Of a DNA stretch of 64,000 nt, positions 56,493 to 64,000 are shown one piece after another. The stretch covers positions 1 to 64,000 of the forward strand of contig JASJEC010000015.1 in assembly GCA_030064845.1 (NCBI GenBank). The letters are read 5' to 3'. The notes under the pieces were generated by a model. The model was not told the origin of the DNA. It worked only from the letters and a program-made list of their open reading frames with translations, and made no database searches. The first letter of the stretch is position 1, and every line of letters starts with the position of its first letter. Source of the DNA: Kiloniellales bacterium. Lineage in GTDB: Bacteria > Pseudomonadota > Alphaproteobacteria > Kiloniellales > JAKSDN01. The position numbers and the translations under genes are program-made.

Positions 56493-56581
56493 CTCCAGAC
56501 CTTTTTCTGCGCCCTGCGAGCGGCGCCCCGTCCAACGCGCTAAGCCCCAGGGTGACCGCTCCCGGGAACCGGATCGAAGCC

Positions 56582-57442
56582 ATGCCGCAAGACCCGACTG
56601 CAGCCCCCGACGTTTCGGCCGAGCAGCGCGCCCACTGGGACCGCGTGGCGAAGTCCTGGGCCAAGTGGTGGCCGCTGATCGAGGTCGGCGCCCGGCCGGT
56701 CAGCCGGTGCCTGCTCGACCTCGCCCGGGTCGCGCCGGGCGATCGGGTGCTCGATCTGGCCTGCGGGATCGGCGAGCCGGCCTTGAGCGCGGCCGAACGG
56801 GTCGGCGCCGAGGGCAGCGTCACCGCCGTCGACCTGGCACCGACCATGCTGGAGATCGGCCGGACGCGCGCCCGCGAGGCTGGTGTCGCGGACATCGCCT
56901 TCCTCGAGATGGACGCGGCCGCGCCAGATTTTCCGGCGGCCAGCTTCGACGTTGTCCTGTCCCGCTGGGGTCTGATGTTCGTGCCGGAACTGGAGGCGAC
57001 CCTCGAGCGGGTCTTCGGTCTGCTCGGCCCGGGCGGACGCTTCGCGATGGCGGTCTGGGGCCGGCCCGAGGAGGTTCCCAGCATCAGCCTGGTCGGCCGG
57101 GTCCTGGCCCGGGAGCTCGACCTGCCGCCGGCGGTGGTCGGCGCGCGCTCCCCTTTCGATCTGGCGGACCTCGAGGGCTTGAAGGTGATCCTGGAAGGAG
57201 CCGGCTTCGAGGGCTTCGAAAGCGCCGAGATCACGGTCCGCAACAGCTATGCCTCGATCGAGGAGTATCTCCGGTTCCGCGAGGACCTGAGTGCGCCGGA
57301 CCCGCGCCTGGACGACGTCCCGGAAGCGCGGTTGGCCGAGGCCCACGAGGCAGTCAGGGCGGCGATCCTGCCGTTCCGGGACGGCGACGGCCGGGTGGTG
57401 ATGGACAACCGGGCGATCTGCGTGGCGGCCGAGCGGCGCTAA
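56582..57442 (+). CDS. Class I SAM-dependent methyltransferase
   Basis: A 286-residue enzyme with motif I VLDLACGIGEPAL (~62-74), the acidic residue after strand 2 (VTAVDLAPTMLE), motif II DVVLSRWGLMFVPE and GLLGPGGRFAMAVW (~post-I/III). The UbiE/COQ5-like pattern suggests a small-molecule methyl acceptor, unknown here. The ATG at 56582 is chosen; a GTG at 56552 is the alternative. It overlaps the convergent membrane-protein gene by four bases. Confidence 0.85.
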   Translation: MPQDPTAAPDVSAEQRAHWDRVAKSWAKWWPLIEVGARPVSRCLLDLARVAPGDRVLDLACGIGEPALSAAERVGAEGSVTAVDLAPTMLEIGRTRAREAGVADIAFLEMDAAAPDFPAASFDVVLSRWGLMFVPELEATLERVFGLLGPGGRFAMAVWGRPEEVPSISLVGRVLARELDLPPAVVGARSPFDLADLEGLKVILEGAGFEGFESAEITVRNSYASIEEYLRFREDLSAPDPRLDDVPEARLAEAHEAVRAAILPFRDGDGRVVMDNRAICVAAERR

Positions 57443-57930
57443 CCTCGGCGGGGCTCGGTGTCCTCGGCCGGCTCGTGGCCTTCGGCAACCTCCTCGCCCC
57501 AGAGCTCCGCCAGCCTGCGCTGGCTCAGCCTGAAAACGCTCGCCCGGGTCTCGCTGATCACGGCCAGATAGGTCGCCACGAAGGGCGGCGTCGCGTAGTA
57601 GATCAGCCAACCGAGGCCGGCCGCACCGAAAGCGATCATCCAGGGCATGGTGTCGCGCAGCACGAGCTCGATCGCGGCGAAGCTCTGCCCGTGAGACCAG
57701 AGATCGACCACCAGGGGCAGGCAGCCGGTCAGGTTCAGCATCCCGACGGTCGCGGCCAGCGACTTGCGGCTGCCCCGCTCGAAGATCGCGGCCGAGACAG
57801 TCGGCAGCAGGCCCAGCCCGACCACGACCAGGGTCGGCAGCGTGAGCGCGGCGAGCGGCAGAAGGCTGACCAGCAGGAAGATCTTCTGACCCTTGGAGAG
57901 GCCCGCTTTCGAGGCTCTGGTTCCGCTCAT
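57439..57930 (-). CDS. Hypothetical membrane protein next to pseudokinase
   Basis: A 163-residue protein with three hydrophobic helices (residues ~15-48 as a long span, ~65-80 and ~95-122). The C-terminal tail is polar and acidic (EEVAEGHEPAEDTEPRRG). A strong GGAGATGG precedes the ATG. It starts 25 bases after the pseudokinase gene, so it is probably co-transcribed. Not recognised. Confidence 0.65.
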   Translation of the reverse strand: MSGTRASKAGLSKGQKIFLLVSLLPLAALTLPTLVVVGLGLLPTVSAAIFERGSRKSLAATVGMLNLTGCLPLVVDLWSHGQSFAAIELVLRDTMPWMIAFGAAGLGWLIYYATPPFVATYLAVISETRASVFRLSQRRLAELWGEEVAEGHEPAEDTEPRRG

Positions 57931-57955
57931 GGCGCCATCTCCAGACCAGCCGCCC

Positions 57956-59992
57956 CTAGACCAGATAGAGCAGGGTCATGGCGATCAGCATCGCGCCCGA
58001 CAGGAGGGCCGAGAGGATGCTCGCCGCCTGCCGGCTGACCCGGGCGACGTTGGCCGGGCCCTTGATGCCGCCCTGCTCCAGCCAGGCGATGTGCTCTGCG
58101 ATGCGCCGGTAGTCGACCCGGGCAACCTCGAAGCCCTGCTGGTCGGCCTGTCTCAGCCGCTCGTTGTCGAACAGCGCGGCCAGCGCGGCCAGATCGCCCG
58201 CCGCGGCCAGGCCCTCGGCCTCCTCGGCGGCCTGCTTGCGGTAGTCCCGGTTGTGGAAGGACTCGATCGAGGGCGCCAGCTGCTTGGCGTACCACCGGCC
58301 GATGCCCGGCAGCGCGGCAGGACCTGTGGCCAGCTGGACCGCCGCCAGCAGTTGGAGCATGGCGAGGGAGCGGATCCTGACGACGCCGCTCTCCAGGTTG
58401 CCGCCGGCCCGTTCCGGGGTGCGCTGCAGGCGGATCAGGCAGAAGGCGGCGATGTGGCGGTCCATCAGGTCCCGGGCGGCCTGGCCCTGTTCCGCCAGAC
58501 GCTCGAGCGCCGGGAGCACGTGGCCGAGCGTGACCACGTACTCCCGCTCCAGGAGGGGACTGACACAAGGCCAGTCGGGGGCCAGGCGGTAGAGGCAGTT
58601 TTCCAGGCCCTTGCCCAGGGCCCTCTCGGCCAGGGCGGTCGTTGCCTGGCCGATCTGGCTGCGCAGCGGCAGATACTCCGGCCGGTTCGATTCCTGCAGC
58701 TCGAACCAGAGATCCGGGAGCCCGGCGCGCAGCAGCGCGCGCAGGCTCTCGACGCGCCGGGCGTCGCCGAGGTTCATGCCCAGCGCGCGGCCCAGGCTCT
58801 CGGTCCGGACGGCGAAGCCCCGGAAGCGCAAAGGGGCCCGCGGATCCAGGACCAGGAGGATCCAGGCCAGGTGCAGATCCTCCTCGGTGACCGCGTCCTC
58901 GACAGTCGCCCCGGCGATGACCTGGGGGTTTGCGATCTGGTCGGCGCGCTCGGCATCGCCGAGGCTGCGGGTCAGCCAGTCGGCGAGCCGGGGCTGGCCC
59001 ACCTCGCCGAGCGCCTCGTCCCACTTGTTGGCCATGGCGTGGGCCAGCGAGCGCACGTTCCAGTGGTCCTCCCCCGCGAAGGACAGGGGCCGGGCCGCCC
59101 GCGGCGGCAGACCCGGCGGCTTGAGGGTAAGCTGCTGGCCGCCCAGCCAGCGGGCAAGGTCTTCGATGTCCCAGCGCTTGCCCGGATCGTCGCTCAGCAA
59201 GCCGCGCAGAGGCTCGGTCAAGCCGAGCGGGACCGAGACCTGGCCCAGCAAGGCGGAGTAGGACCCGAACTTGAGCCTGGCGGCCACAGATTCCTCGGCG
59301 CTCAGGTCGGCGTGCGGGGTCTCGCCGGCGAGCAGCACCGCCAACAGCACGCCCAGGGCGTAGCAGTCGTCGGCCGCGCTGCCGGCGCTGCGCCCGGTGG
59401 GGTCGGCCATGGCCTGCTCCAGCGGCTCGTAGACCGCCGGCTGGCTCAGACCTGGCGGCTCCGAGAGCCAGTCGCCGAGCACCACGGTCTCGCCCTGGGG
59501 ATCGGCGAAGAAGACGTTGTCGAGCCGGATGGCGCGGTGGGTCACGTTCCGCTCCGCCAGGGCGATCAAGGCGCCGGCCAGCGGGCGCAGGAATCGGCGG
59601 CCCAGCTCGTGGGGCGGAACCCGATCGATCGCGGTCCGGCCGCTGGGAACCAGCCGCGCGCCGCCCGGGCGCGTAAGAATGATGACCAGGCGGCGCTCGC
59701 CGGTCGCGCGCCAGGCCACAACGCCGAAGCCCCGCGGCATCATGACGCCCTCGATGTCCGTGCGCGTCATGCGGTCGATCGTCTCGGTTCGCGCCACGGC
59801 GCCCCGGCGGCACAGCAGCGCGAAGACCCGGTTCGTCGGCGTTCGCAGGTCGCTGGCCTCGAAGGCCTCGGCGTTGGGCGAGTCGAGCTCCGGCAGACGG
59901 TTCTCCGTGATGACGCGGTAACGGCCGTCGATGACCGGGGCGCGGTCGTCCGCCGCAGACAGCCCTTCCCCGGTGCTGGCTTCGGCCGGCAT
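57956..59992 (-). CDS. Membrane-anchored protein kinase-like (pseudokinase) protein
   Basis: A 678-residue protein with a kinase-like fold in the first ~300 residues. The catalytic loop reads HRAIRLDNVFF (His152-Arg-Ala154): the HRD Asp is Ala, though the Asn is kept. The DFG position is GDW (~173-175). DDCYALGVLLAVLLAGETPH resembles the F helix of Ser/Thr kinases. A long helical region follows (~310-650), with a single C-terminal membrane helix (SALLSGAMLIAMTLLYLV). It most likely signals or scaffolds without phosphotransfer. It sits upstream of a membrane-protein gene, and the block is enclosed by inverted repeats. Confidence 0.82.
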   Translation of the reverse strand: MPAEASTGEGLSAADDRAPVIDGRYRVITENRLPELDSPNAEAFEASDLRTPTNRVFALLCRRGAVARTETIDRMTRTDIEGVMMPRGFGVVAWRATGERRLVIILTRPGGARLVPSGRTAIDRVPPHELGRRFLRPLAGALIALAERNVTHRAIRLDNVFFADPQGETVVLGDWLSEPPGLSQPAVYEPLEQAMADPTGRSAGSAADDCYALGVLLAVLLAGETPHADLSAEESVAARLKFGSYSALLGQVSVPLGLTEPLRGLLSDDPGKRWDIEDLARWLGGQQLTLKPPGLPPRAARPLSFAGEDHWNVRSLAHAMANKWDEALGEVGQPRLADWLTRSLGDAERADQIANPQVIAGATVEDAVTEEDLHLAWILLVLDPRAPLRFRGFAVRTESLGRALGMNLGDARRVESLRALLRAGLPDLWFELQESNRPEYLPLRSQIGQATTALAERALGKGLENCLYRLAPDWPCVSPLLEREYVVTLGHVLPALERLAEQGQAARDLMDRHIAAFCLIRLQRTPERAGGNLESGVVRIRSLAMLQLLAAVQLATGPAALPGIGRWYAKQLAPSIESFHNRDYRKQAAEEAEGLAAAGDLAALAALFDNERLRQADQQGFEVARVDYRRIAEHIAWLEQGGIKGPANVARVSRQAASILSALLSGAMLIAMTLLYLV

Positions 59993-60157
59993 CTGTCGAT
60001 TCAGCTCCGCATTCCAAAAAGGGCGCGGCCGGGCAGGCGTCCCGGCGACGTCCTGTTAGCCTGTCGCGACTAGTCCGATTTGGTCAGATGGGGGTTAAGA
60101 GGCGGTGAAGAACGGAACCGCTCCCACGGGCTCGAGGGCGCTGAAAAAGCCTACAAC

Positions 60158-60252
60158 CCTTGATCACGGTCATCCTTCGACAAGCTCAGGATGAGGGTCA
60201 ATGTTTGAAACATCTCACCCTCACCCTGAGCTTGTCGAAGGGTGATGGTGCC
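60158..60252. repeat. Inverted-repeat element C, right copy
   Basis: Arms CATCCTTCGACAAGCTCAGG and CCCTGAGCTTGTCGAAGGGT surround a short core. It is inverted relative to 56374-56492. It lies 25 bases past the purA stop and may also work as its terminator. Confidence 0.8.
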
Positions 60253-60277
60253 GGCTTAGCGCATTCCCCGCAGCCCG

Positions 60278-61570
60278 TCAGACCGCGAAGGGATCGCGCA
60301 CCAGGATCGTGTCGTCCCGTTCCGGGCTGGTCGACAGCAGGGCCACCGGGGCCTCGATCAGCTCCTCGATGCGCCGGATGTACTTGACCGCCGTGGCCGG
60401 CAGCTGGGCCCAACTCCGCGCGCCCCGGGTGCTGTCTCGCCAGCCCTCGAAGACCTCGTAGACCGGCTCGGCGGCGGCCTGGCGGCTGCCCAGCGCGGGC
60501 AGGTGATCGAGGGTCTCGCCGCCGATCCGGTAGCCGGTGCAGACCTTGATCTCTTCCAGGCCGTCGAGCACGTCGAGCTTGGTCAGGGCGATGCCGTCGA
60601 TGCCGCCGACCGCGACGGCCTGGCGCACCATGACGGCGTCGAACCAGCCGCAGCGGCGGCGGCGGCCGGTCACCACGCCGAACTCCTTGCCGCGCTCGCC
60701 CAGCCACTGGCCGACCTCGCCGGTCAGCTCGGTCGGGAACGGGCCGGCGCCGACCCGGGTGGTGTAGGCCTTGGTGATCCCGAGCACGTAGTTGAGCCGC
60801 CGGACCGCCGAGCCCGAGCCGGCAGCGGCTTGCCCCGCCACGGTGTTCGACGAGGTGACGTAGGGATAGGTGCCGTGGTCGACGTCGAGCATGGTGCCTT
60901 GGGCGCCCTCGAAGAGGATCCGTTTGCCGCCCCGCTGCGCCTCGGCCAGGAGCCGCCAGACCGGGGTCGCGAAGGGCAGGATCTTGGGCGCGATCTCGGC
61001 CAGCTGCCCGATCAGCGCGTCCCGCTCGAAGGTCTTCTCGCCGAGCCCGCCGAGCAGCGCGTTGTGATGCAGCAGCAGGGCATCGACCCGGCGGGCCAGG
61101 TGCTCCGGATCTGCCAGATCGCACACCCGCACCGCGCGGCGGCCGATCTTGTCTTCGTAGGCCGGGCCGATGCCGCGGCCGGTCGTGCCGATCGCCTGAT
61201 CGCCGCGGGCCGCCTCGCGGGCCCGGTCGACCGCGCCGTGCAGCGGCAGGATCAACGACGCGTTGTCGGCCAGCTTGAGGCTCTCTGGCGTGACCGTCAG
61301 CCCCTGGCCGGCGAGGCGCTCGATCTCCCCGATCAGGGCCCAGGGGTCGACCACGACGCCGTTGCCGATGATCGACAGCTTGCCGGGCCGGACCACGCCC
61401 GAGGGCAGCAGCGAGAGCTTGTAGGTCTCCTCGCCGACCACCAGGGTGTGGCCGGCGTTGTGGCCGCCCTGGAAGCGCACGACGACGTCGGCCCGCTCGG
61501 ACAGCCAGTCGACGATCTTTCCCTTACCCTCGTCGCCCCACTGGGCGCCGACCACCACGACGTTGGCCAT
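60278..61570 (-). CDS. purA: Adenylosuccinate synthetase
   Basis: A 430-residue enzyme that joins IMP and aspartate with GTP in AMP synthesis. Starts [23 protein letters not shown] with the catalytic Asp13 and the GDEGKGK loop; later [46 protein letters not shown] (partly given), GPFPTEL and [17 protein letters not shown] lies before the ATG, and the hisZ stop is four bases upstream. Together they form a hisZ-purA operon found in many alphaproteobacteria. Confidence 0.95.
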   Translation of the reverse strand: MANVVVVGAQWGDEGKGKIVDWLSERADVVVRFQGGHNAGHTLVVGEETYKLSLLPSGVVRPGKLSIIGNGVVVDPWALIGEIERLAGQGLTVTPESLKLADNASLILPLHGAVDRAREAARGDQAIGTTGRGIGPAYEDKIGRRAVRVCDLADPEHLARRVDALLLHHNALLGGLGEKTFERDALIGQLAEIAPKILPFATPVWRLLAEAQRGGKRILFEGAQGTMLDVDHGTYPYVTSSNTVAGQAAAGSGSAVRRLNYVLGITKAYTTRVGAGPFPTELTGEVGQWLGERGKEFGVVTGRRRRCGWFDAVMVRQAVAVGGIDGIALTKLDVLDGLEEIKVCTGYRIGGETLDHLPALGSRQAAAEPVYEVFEGWRDSTRGARSWAQLPATAVKYIRRIEELIEAPVALLSTSPERDDTILVRDPFAV

Positions 61571-61574
61571 GGGC

Positions 61575-62723
61575 TCAAATCTCCTCGATCGTGCCGTCGC
61601 GCAGCAGGTGGCTGCAGCCGAGCCGGGCCGCCTCGGCCCCGGGGCCGGCCGCCTCGTCGAGCTGGGCGACCGTGATCCAGCCCTGCCCGCGCAGCCGGGC
61701 GGCCGTGCCGAGGTCGGTGTCGGCGGGCAGGAAGATCCGGTTCGCCGCCGCCGCCTCCGGCAACGCCCGCAGCACAGTGTCCATGTAGAGCGTGAACCCG
61801 GTCGAGGATTCCCGCGCGCCGTCGGCCCGCTCGGCCTGGTAGCGCCCGCCGCGGCCGAGCTCGCCGCGGCCGTCCTTGGCGAAGAGGGTGAAGCTGATGC
61901 CGGTCTGGTACTCGAAGCCGCGGTGCTCCACGGGGTCGACGGTCAGGCTGAGGCCGGGCGCCGCCTCGCGAATCAGGGCGACGACCCGGGCCAGGCGCTC
62001 GACCGTCGGCCGCAGCGGGTTAGGCAGGGCGAGCGCCGCCAGCGCCTCCAGGGTCTCCGCCGCCGGCCCGGCGGCGCGCAGCAGGCCCTGGAAGACCCCG
62101 TCCTTGCCGGGCGAGAGGCGCTCGACCGCGGCGGCGTCCTTGCGGTCCAGGGCCTGGCGCAGCGCCCCGGCGGCCTCCGCCTCGAAGCCCAGGGCCTCGG
62201 CCAGGGCCGTCACCAGGGTCGGCAGGCTGAGGTCGACCGAGAGCCCCGGGACGCCCAGCTCCTCCAATGCGCCGGCGGCCAGGACCACGACCTCGGCGTC
62301 GGCGCGTTCCTGGCCGGCGCCGATCAGCTCGACGCCGACCTGGCGGAACTGGCGGAGGCTGCGCAGCTGGCTGCCCGCGACCCGCAGCACCTCGCCGCCG
62401 TAGCACAGCCGCAGCGGCCGCGGCGCCTTCGCCAGGCGCGAGGCGGCGATCCGCGCGACCTGGGGCGTCATGTCGGCGCGCAGGCCCATCATGCGATGGC
62501 TGACAGGGTCCATCAGGCGGAAGGTCTCCTGGGCCACCGCGGCGCCGGTGCCGGCCAGGAGCGTCTCCTCGAACTCCATCAGCGGCGGCTTGATCCGCTC
62601 GTAGCCCCGGGCGGCGAAGCTCGCGATCAGGCGCTCGACCACCGCGGCTTCGTGGGCCGCGTCGGGCGGCAGCACGTCCTGGAGGCCGGCCGGCAGCAGG
62701 GCCTTTTCGCCGGGGTCGCTCAT
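61575..62723 (-). CDS. hisZ: ATP phosphoribosyltransferase regulatory subunit
   Basis: A 382-residue class II aaRS-like protein without tRNA charging activity, needed with short-form HisG for the first step of histidine synthesis. Motifs: [39 protein letters not shown] (in part), [23 protein letters not shown], and [10 protein letters not shown]. The start MSDPGEK is preferred; a longer frame to 62828 is low-complexity. hisG is not in the window. Confidence 0.92.
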   Translation of the reverse strand: MSDPGEKALLPAGLQDVLPPDAAHEAAVVERLIASFAARGYERIKPPLMEFEETLLAGTGAAVAQETFRLMDPVSHRMMGLRADMTPQVARIAASRLAKAPRPLRLCYGGEVLRVAGSQLRSLRQFRQVGVELIGAGQERADAEVVVLAAGALEELGVPGLSVDLSLPTLVTALAEALGFEAEAAGALRQALDRKDAAAVERLSPGKDGVFQGLLRAAGPAAETLEALAALALPNPLRPTVERLARVVALIREAAPGLSLTVDPVEHRGFEYQTGISFTLFAKDGRGELGRGGRYQAERADGARESSTGFTLYMDTVLRALPEAAAANRIFLPADTDLGTAARLRGQGWITVAQLDEAAGPGAEAARLGCSHLLRDGTIEEI

Positions 62724-62915
62724 TGCGGGGTCTCTTCGCCTTACCGTCTTGCGCTCCGCGGCTGGCGGAGCCCGCAGGGGAATAGCTGCTTTGCCGCGGA
62801 TCGGCAAGGAAAGCGCATCCCGCCGCACCCGCCTGAGATCGAGAAAAAATGATCCGGGGGCTCAATTCGTGGGTGCTTTGCCCCGCGGCTCTTCTAGACT
62901 TGGAACGCAGACACT

Positions 62916-63054
62916 AGAGCAGATCCGGGTTTGACTGAATCGCCATAGGCGATCCATCAAACCCGGTGAATCTGCTCTGAACTTTAGATGTAGAGCGGAT
63001 TCACATGTTTGGTTGGCAACCACGAAGTGGTTCCATCTAAACATGATTCGCTCT
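62916..63054. repeat. Two-hairpin element, copy 3 (order A-B)
   Basis: Hairpin A at 62916-62978 (AGAGCAGATCCGGGTTTGAC), linker GAACTTTAGATGT, hairpin B at 62992-63054 (AGAGCGGATTCACATGTTTG). It abuts the GGGAGG ribosome site of the TerB-like gene and contains a false ATG for it. Same orientation as copy 2. Confidence 0.87.
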
Positions 63055-63069
63055 AGGGAGGCGCCCGGC

Positions 63070-63510
63070 GTGCTCAGAGACACCCTGCTGGAGAAGCTGG
63101 CGGACGAGATCAACCGCTACAACGACAAGGCCTTCCTGAAGGCGGCGATGGCGGTCTGCGCCCTGACGGCGGCGGCGGACGACGAGGTCCTCATGTCGGA
63201 GCACTACCGGATCGACGAGCTCCTGGCCAAGGACCCCGTGCTGCGCCACCTCGACACCCAGAAGGCGATCGACATCCTCTACGACTACATCTACGCGGTC
63301 CGGACCGAGGGCGATTCGGCCCGGCGCATCCTCTACGGCAAGGTCCAGCGCATGGCCGGCGACATGAAAAAGTCGCGCACCCTGCTGCGGGTCGCCTATC
63401 TCGTGATCCTCGCCGACCACGAGATCCGCGACTCCGAGCGCGAGGAGTTCCGCCGGCTCGCCCGCACCCTGGGCCTCGAGCCGGAGCAGGTCTGGCAGCA
63501 GCTAGCGTGA
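63070..63510 (+). CDS. TerB-like (tellurite-resistance/co-chaperone fold) protein
   Basis: A 146-residue all-helical protein. FLKAAMAVCALTAAADDEVLMSEHYRIDELL (in part), LRVAYLVILADHEIRDSEREEF and LARTLGLEPEQVW show the TerB pattern of two acidic helix ends that can bind metal. Such proteins appear in stress and membrane-linked processes; the exact role is not known. GTG is chosen as start because AGGGAGG ends nine bases upstream; an ATG at 63013 would put repeat DNA in the protein. Confidence 0.85.
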   Translation: MLRDTLLEKLADEINRYNDKAFLKAAMAVCALTAAADDEVLMSEHYRIDELLAKDPVLRHLDTQKAIDILYDYIYAVRTEGDSARRILYGKVQRMAGDMKKSRTLLRVAYLVILADHEIRDSEREEFRRLARTLGLEPEQVWQQLA

Positions 63511-63513
63511 TGG

Positions 63514-63552
63514 TTCCTAAACTCGGCACGATAAACGTGCCGAGTTTAGGAA
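63514..63552 (+). terminator. Palindromic terminator after terB-like gene
   Basis: TTCCTAAACTCGGCACG, loop ATAAA and CGTGCCGAGTTTAGGAA form a perfect 17-bp stem. It starts three bases after the stop. There is no long T run, so bidirectional or Rho-assisted termination is possible; the gene on the other side is convergent. Confidence 0.75.
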
Positions 63553-63595
63553 GCTGAATCACACTAGAATCATAGAGTCCGGGCCTGAACCGGCG

Positions 63596-64000
63596 TTACT
63601 GGGCGGTCCAGCCGCCGTCGACCGAGATCGCGGTCCCGGTCACCGAGGCGGCCCCGTCGGAGGCGAGGAAGACGGCCAGGGCGCCGAGCTCCTCTACGCC
63701 GACGAACCTCTTGGTCGGCTGCGGGCCCAGCATGACGTCGCGCACCACCTCCTCTTCCGTGATGCCCCGGGCCTTGGCGGTGTCGGGGATCTGCTTCTCG
63801 ACCAGCGGCGTCCGCACGTAGCCTGGGCAGATCGCGGTGCAGGTGACGCCGAACTCCGCCGCCTCCAGGGCGACGGTCTTGGTCAGGCCGAGCATCCCGT
63901 GCTTGGCCGCGACGTAGGCCGACTTGAAGGGCGAAGCGACCAGGCCGTGGGCCGAGGCGACGTTGATGATCCGGCCCCAGCCGGCCTGCTTCATGGCGGG
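63596..64000 (-). CDS. bdhA: 3-hydroxybutyrate dehydrogenase-like SDR (C-terminal part)
   Basis: The visible 135 codons give the second half of a classical SDR: MKQAGWGRIINVASAHGLVAS with the catalytic Ser, SAYVAAKHGMLGLTK with Tyr and Lys, then CPGYVRTPLVEKQI and ending VTGTAISVDGGWTAQ. The KSAYVAAKHG and LVEKQIPDTAKARGI segments are typical of D-3-hydroxybutyrate dehydrogenases, which link polyhydroxybutyrate breakdown to acetoacetate. The cofactor-binding N-terminus is beyond the right edge. Confidence 0.88.
   Translation of the reverse strand, partial: PAMKQAGWGRIINVASAHGLVASPFKSAYVAAKHGMLGLTKTVALEAAEFGVTCTAICPGYVRTPLVEKQIPDTAKARGITEEEVVRDVMLGPQPTKRFVGVEELGALAVFLASDGAASVTGTAISVDGGWTAQ

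Noticed and set aside
63013-63069. ATG at 63013 as the start of the TerB-like protein
   Set aside because: The codon lies inside hairpin B of a dispersed repeat, while GTG 63070 has a well-placed AGGGAGG.

Overview
The window is GC-rich chromosomal DNA with a Gram-negative, alphaproteobacterial gene set: hisZ-purA, rluD-rpoH, a PAS_5 protein, type I secretion and an RND pump. The best guess is Rhodospirillales or a near relative; this rests on gene content only. No prophage, integrase, transposase gene or CRISPR array was seen.

Layout. Positions 1-9865 (minus strand) hold the 5' part, at least 3,288 codons, of a giant surface protein made of about 29 near-identical 106-residue cadherin-like repeats. 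It runs off the left edge. Across an AT-rich divergent intergenic region lies a plus-strand type I secretion operon (10248-15555): two different ABC transporter subunits and a HlyD-type adaptor, followed by a small glycine-zipper lipoprotein. Together these form a secreted giant adhesin and its exporter; no TolC-like protein is in view.

From 16 to 28 kb are metabolic and signalling genes: an SDR, a PhyH-type dioxygenase, two class III aminotransferases with an ABM monooxygenase, dodecin, YjbQ, Hpt, a membrane class III cyclase, two transporters and a PAS_5 protein.

From 28.2 to 35.6 kb (minus strand) is a tight five-gene operon: SWIM zinc finger, DUF5691-like, MoxR-type AAA+ ATPase, DUF5682-like and a VWA protein. 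Its genes overlap or nearly touch, and two 58-bp near-identical direct repeats bracket it. This is the best candidate in the window for a poorly understood multi-protein system. Next come an arylsulfotransferase and a convergent sulfotransferase/membrane-protein operon, an RND efflux pair, and a region (44-47 kb) rich in small palindromic elements.

From 48.9 to 64 kb are tRNA-Glu(CUC), an orphan OmpR-type regulator, a SUKH-like protein, a DEAD-box helicase, a threonine aldolase, rluD and rpoH, a methyltransferase, a membrane pseudokinase block enclosed by inverted repeats, purA/hisZ, a TerB-like protein and the C-terminus of a 3-hydroxybutyrate dehydrogenase-like SDR.

A repeated theme is non-autonomous repeat DNA: one 270-bp MITE-like element, three ~139-bp two-hairpin elements, a cluster of single hairpins, a 58-bp direct-repeat pair and an inverted pair around 56.4-60.2 kb. 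Several touch gene ends and appear to supply stop codons or sit against ribosome binding sites. Family names come from recognising motifs by eye; no database search was run.
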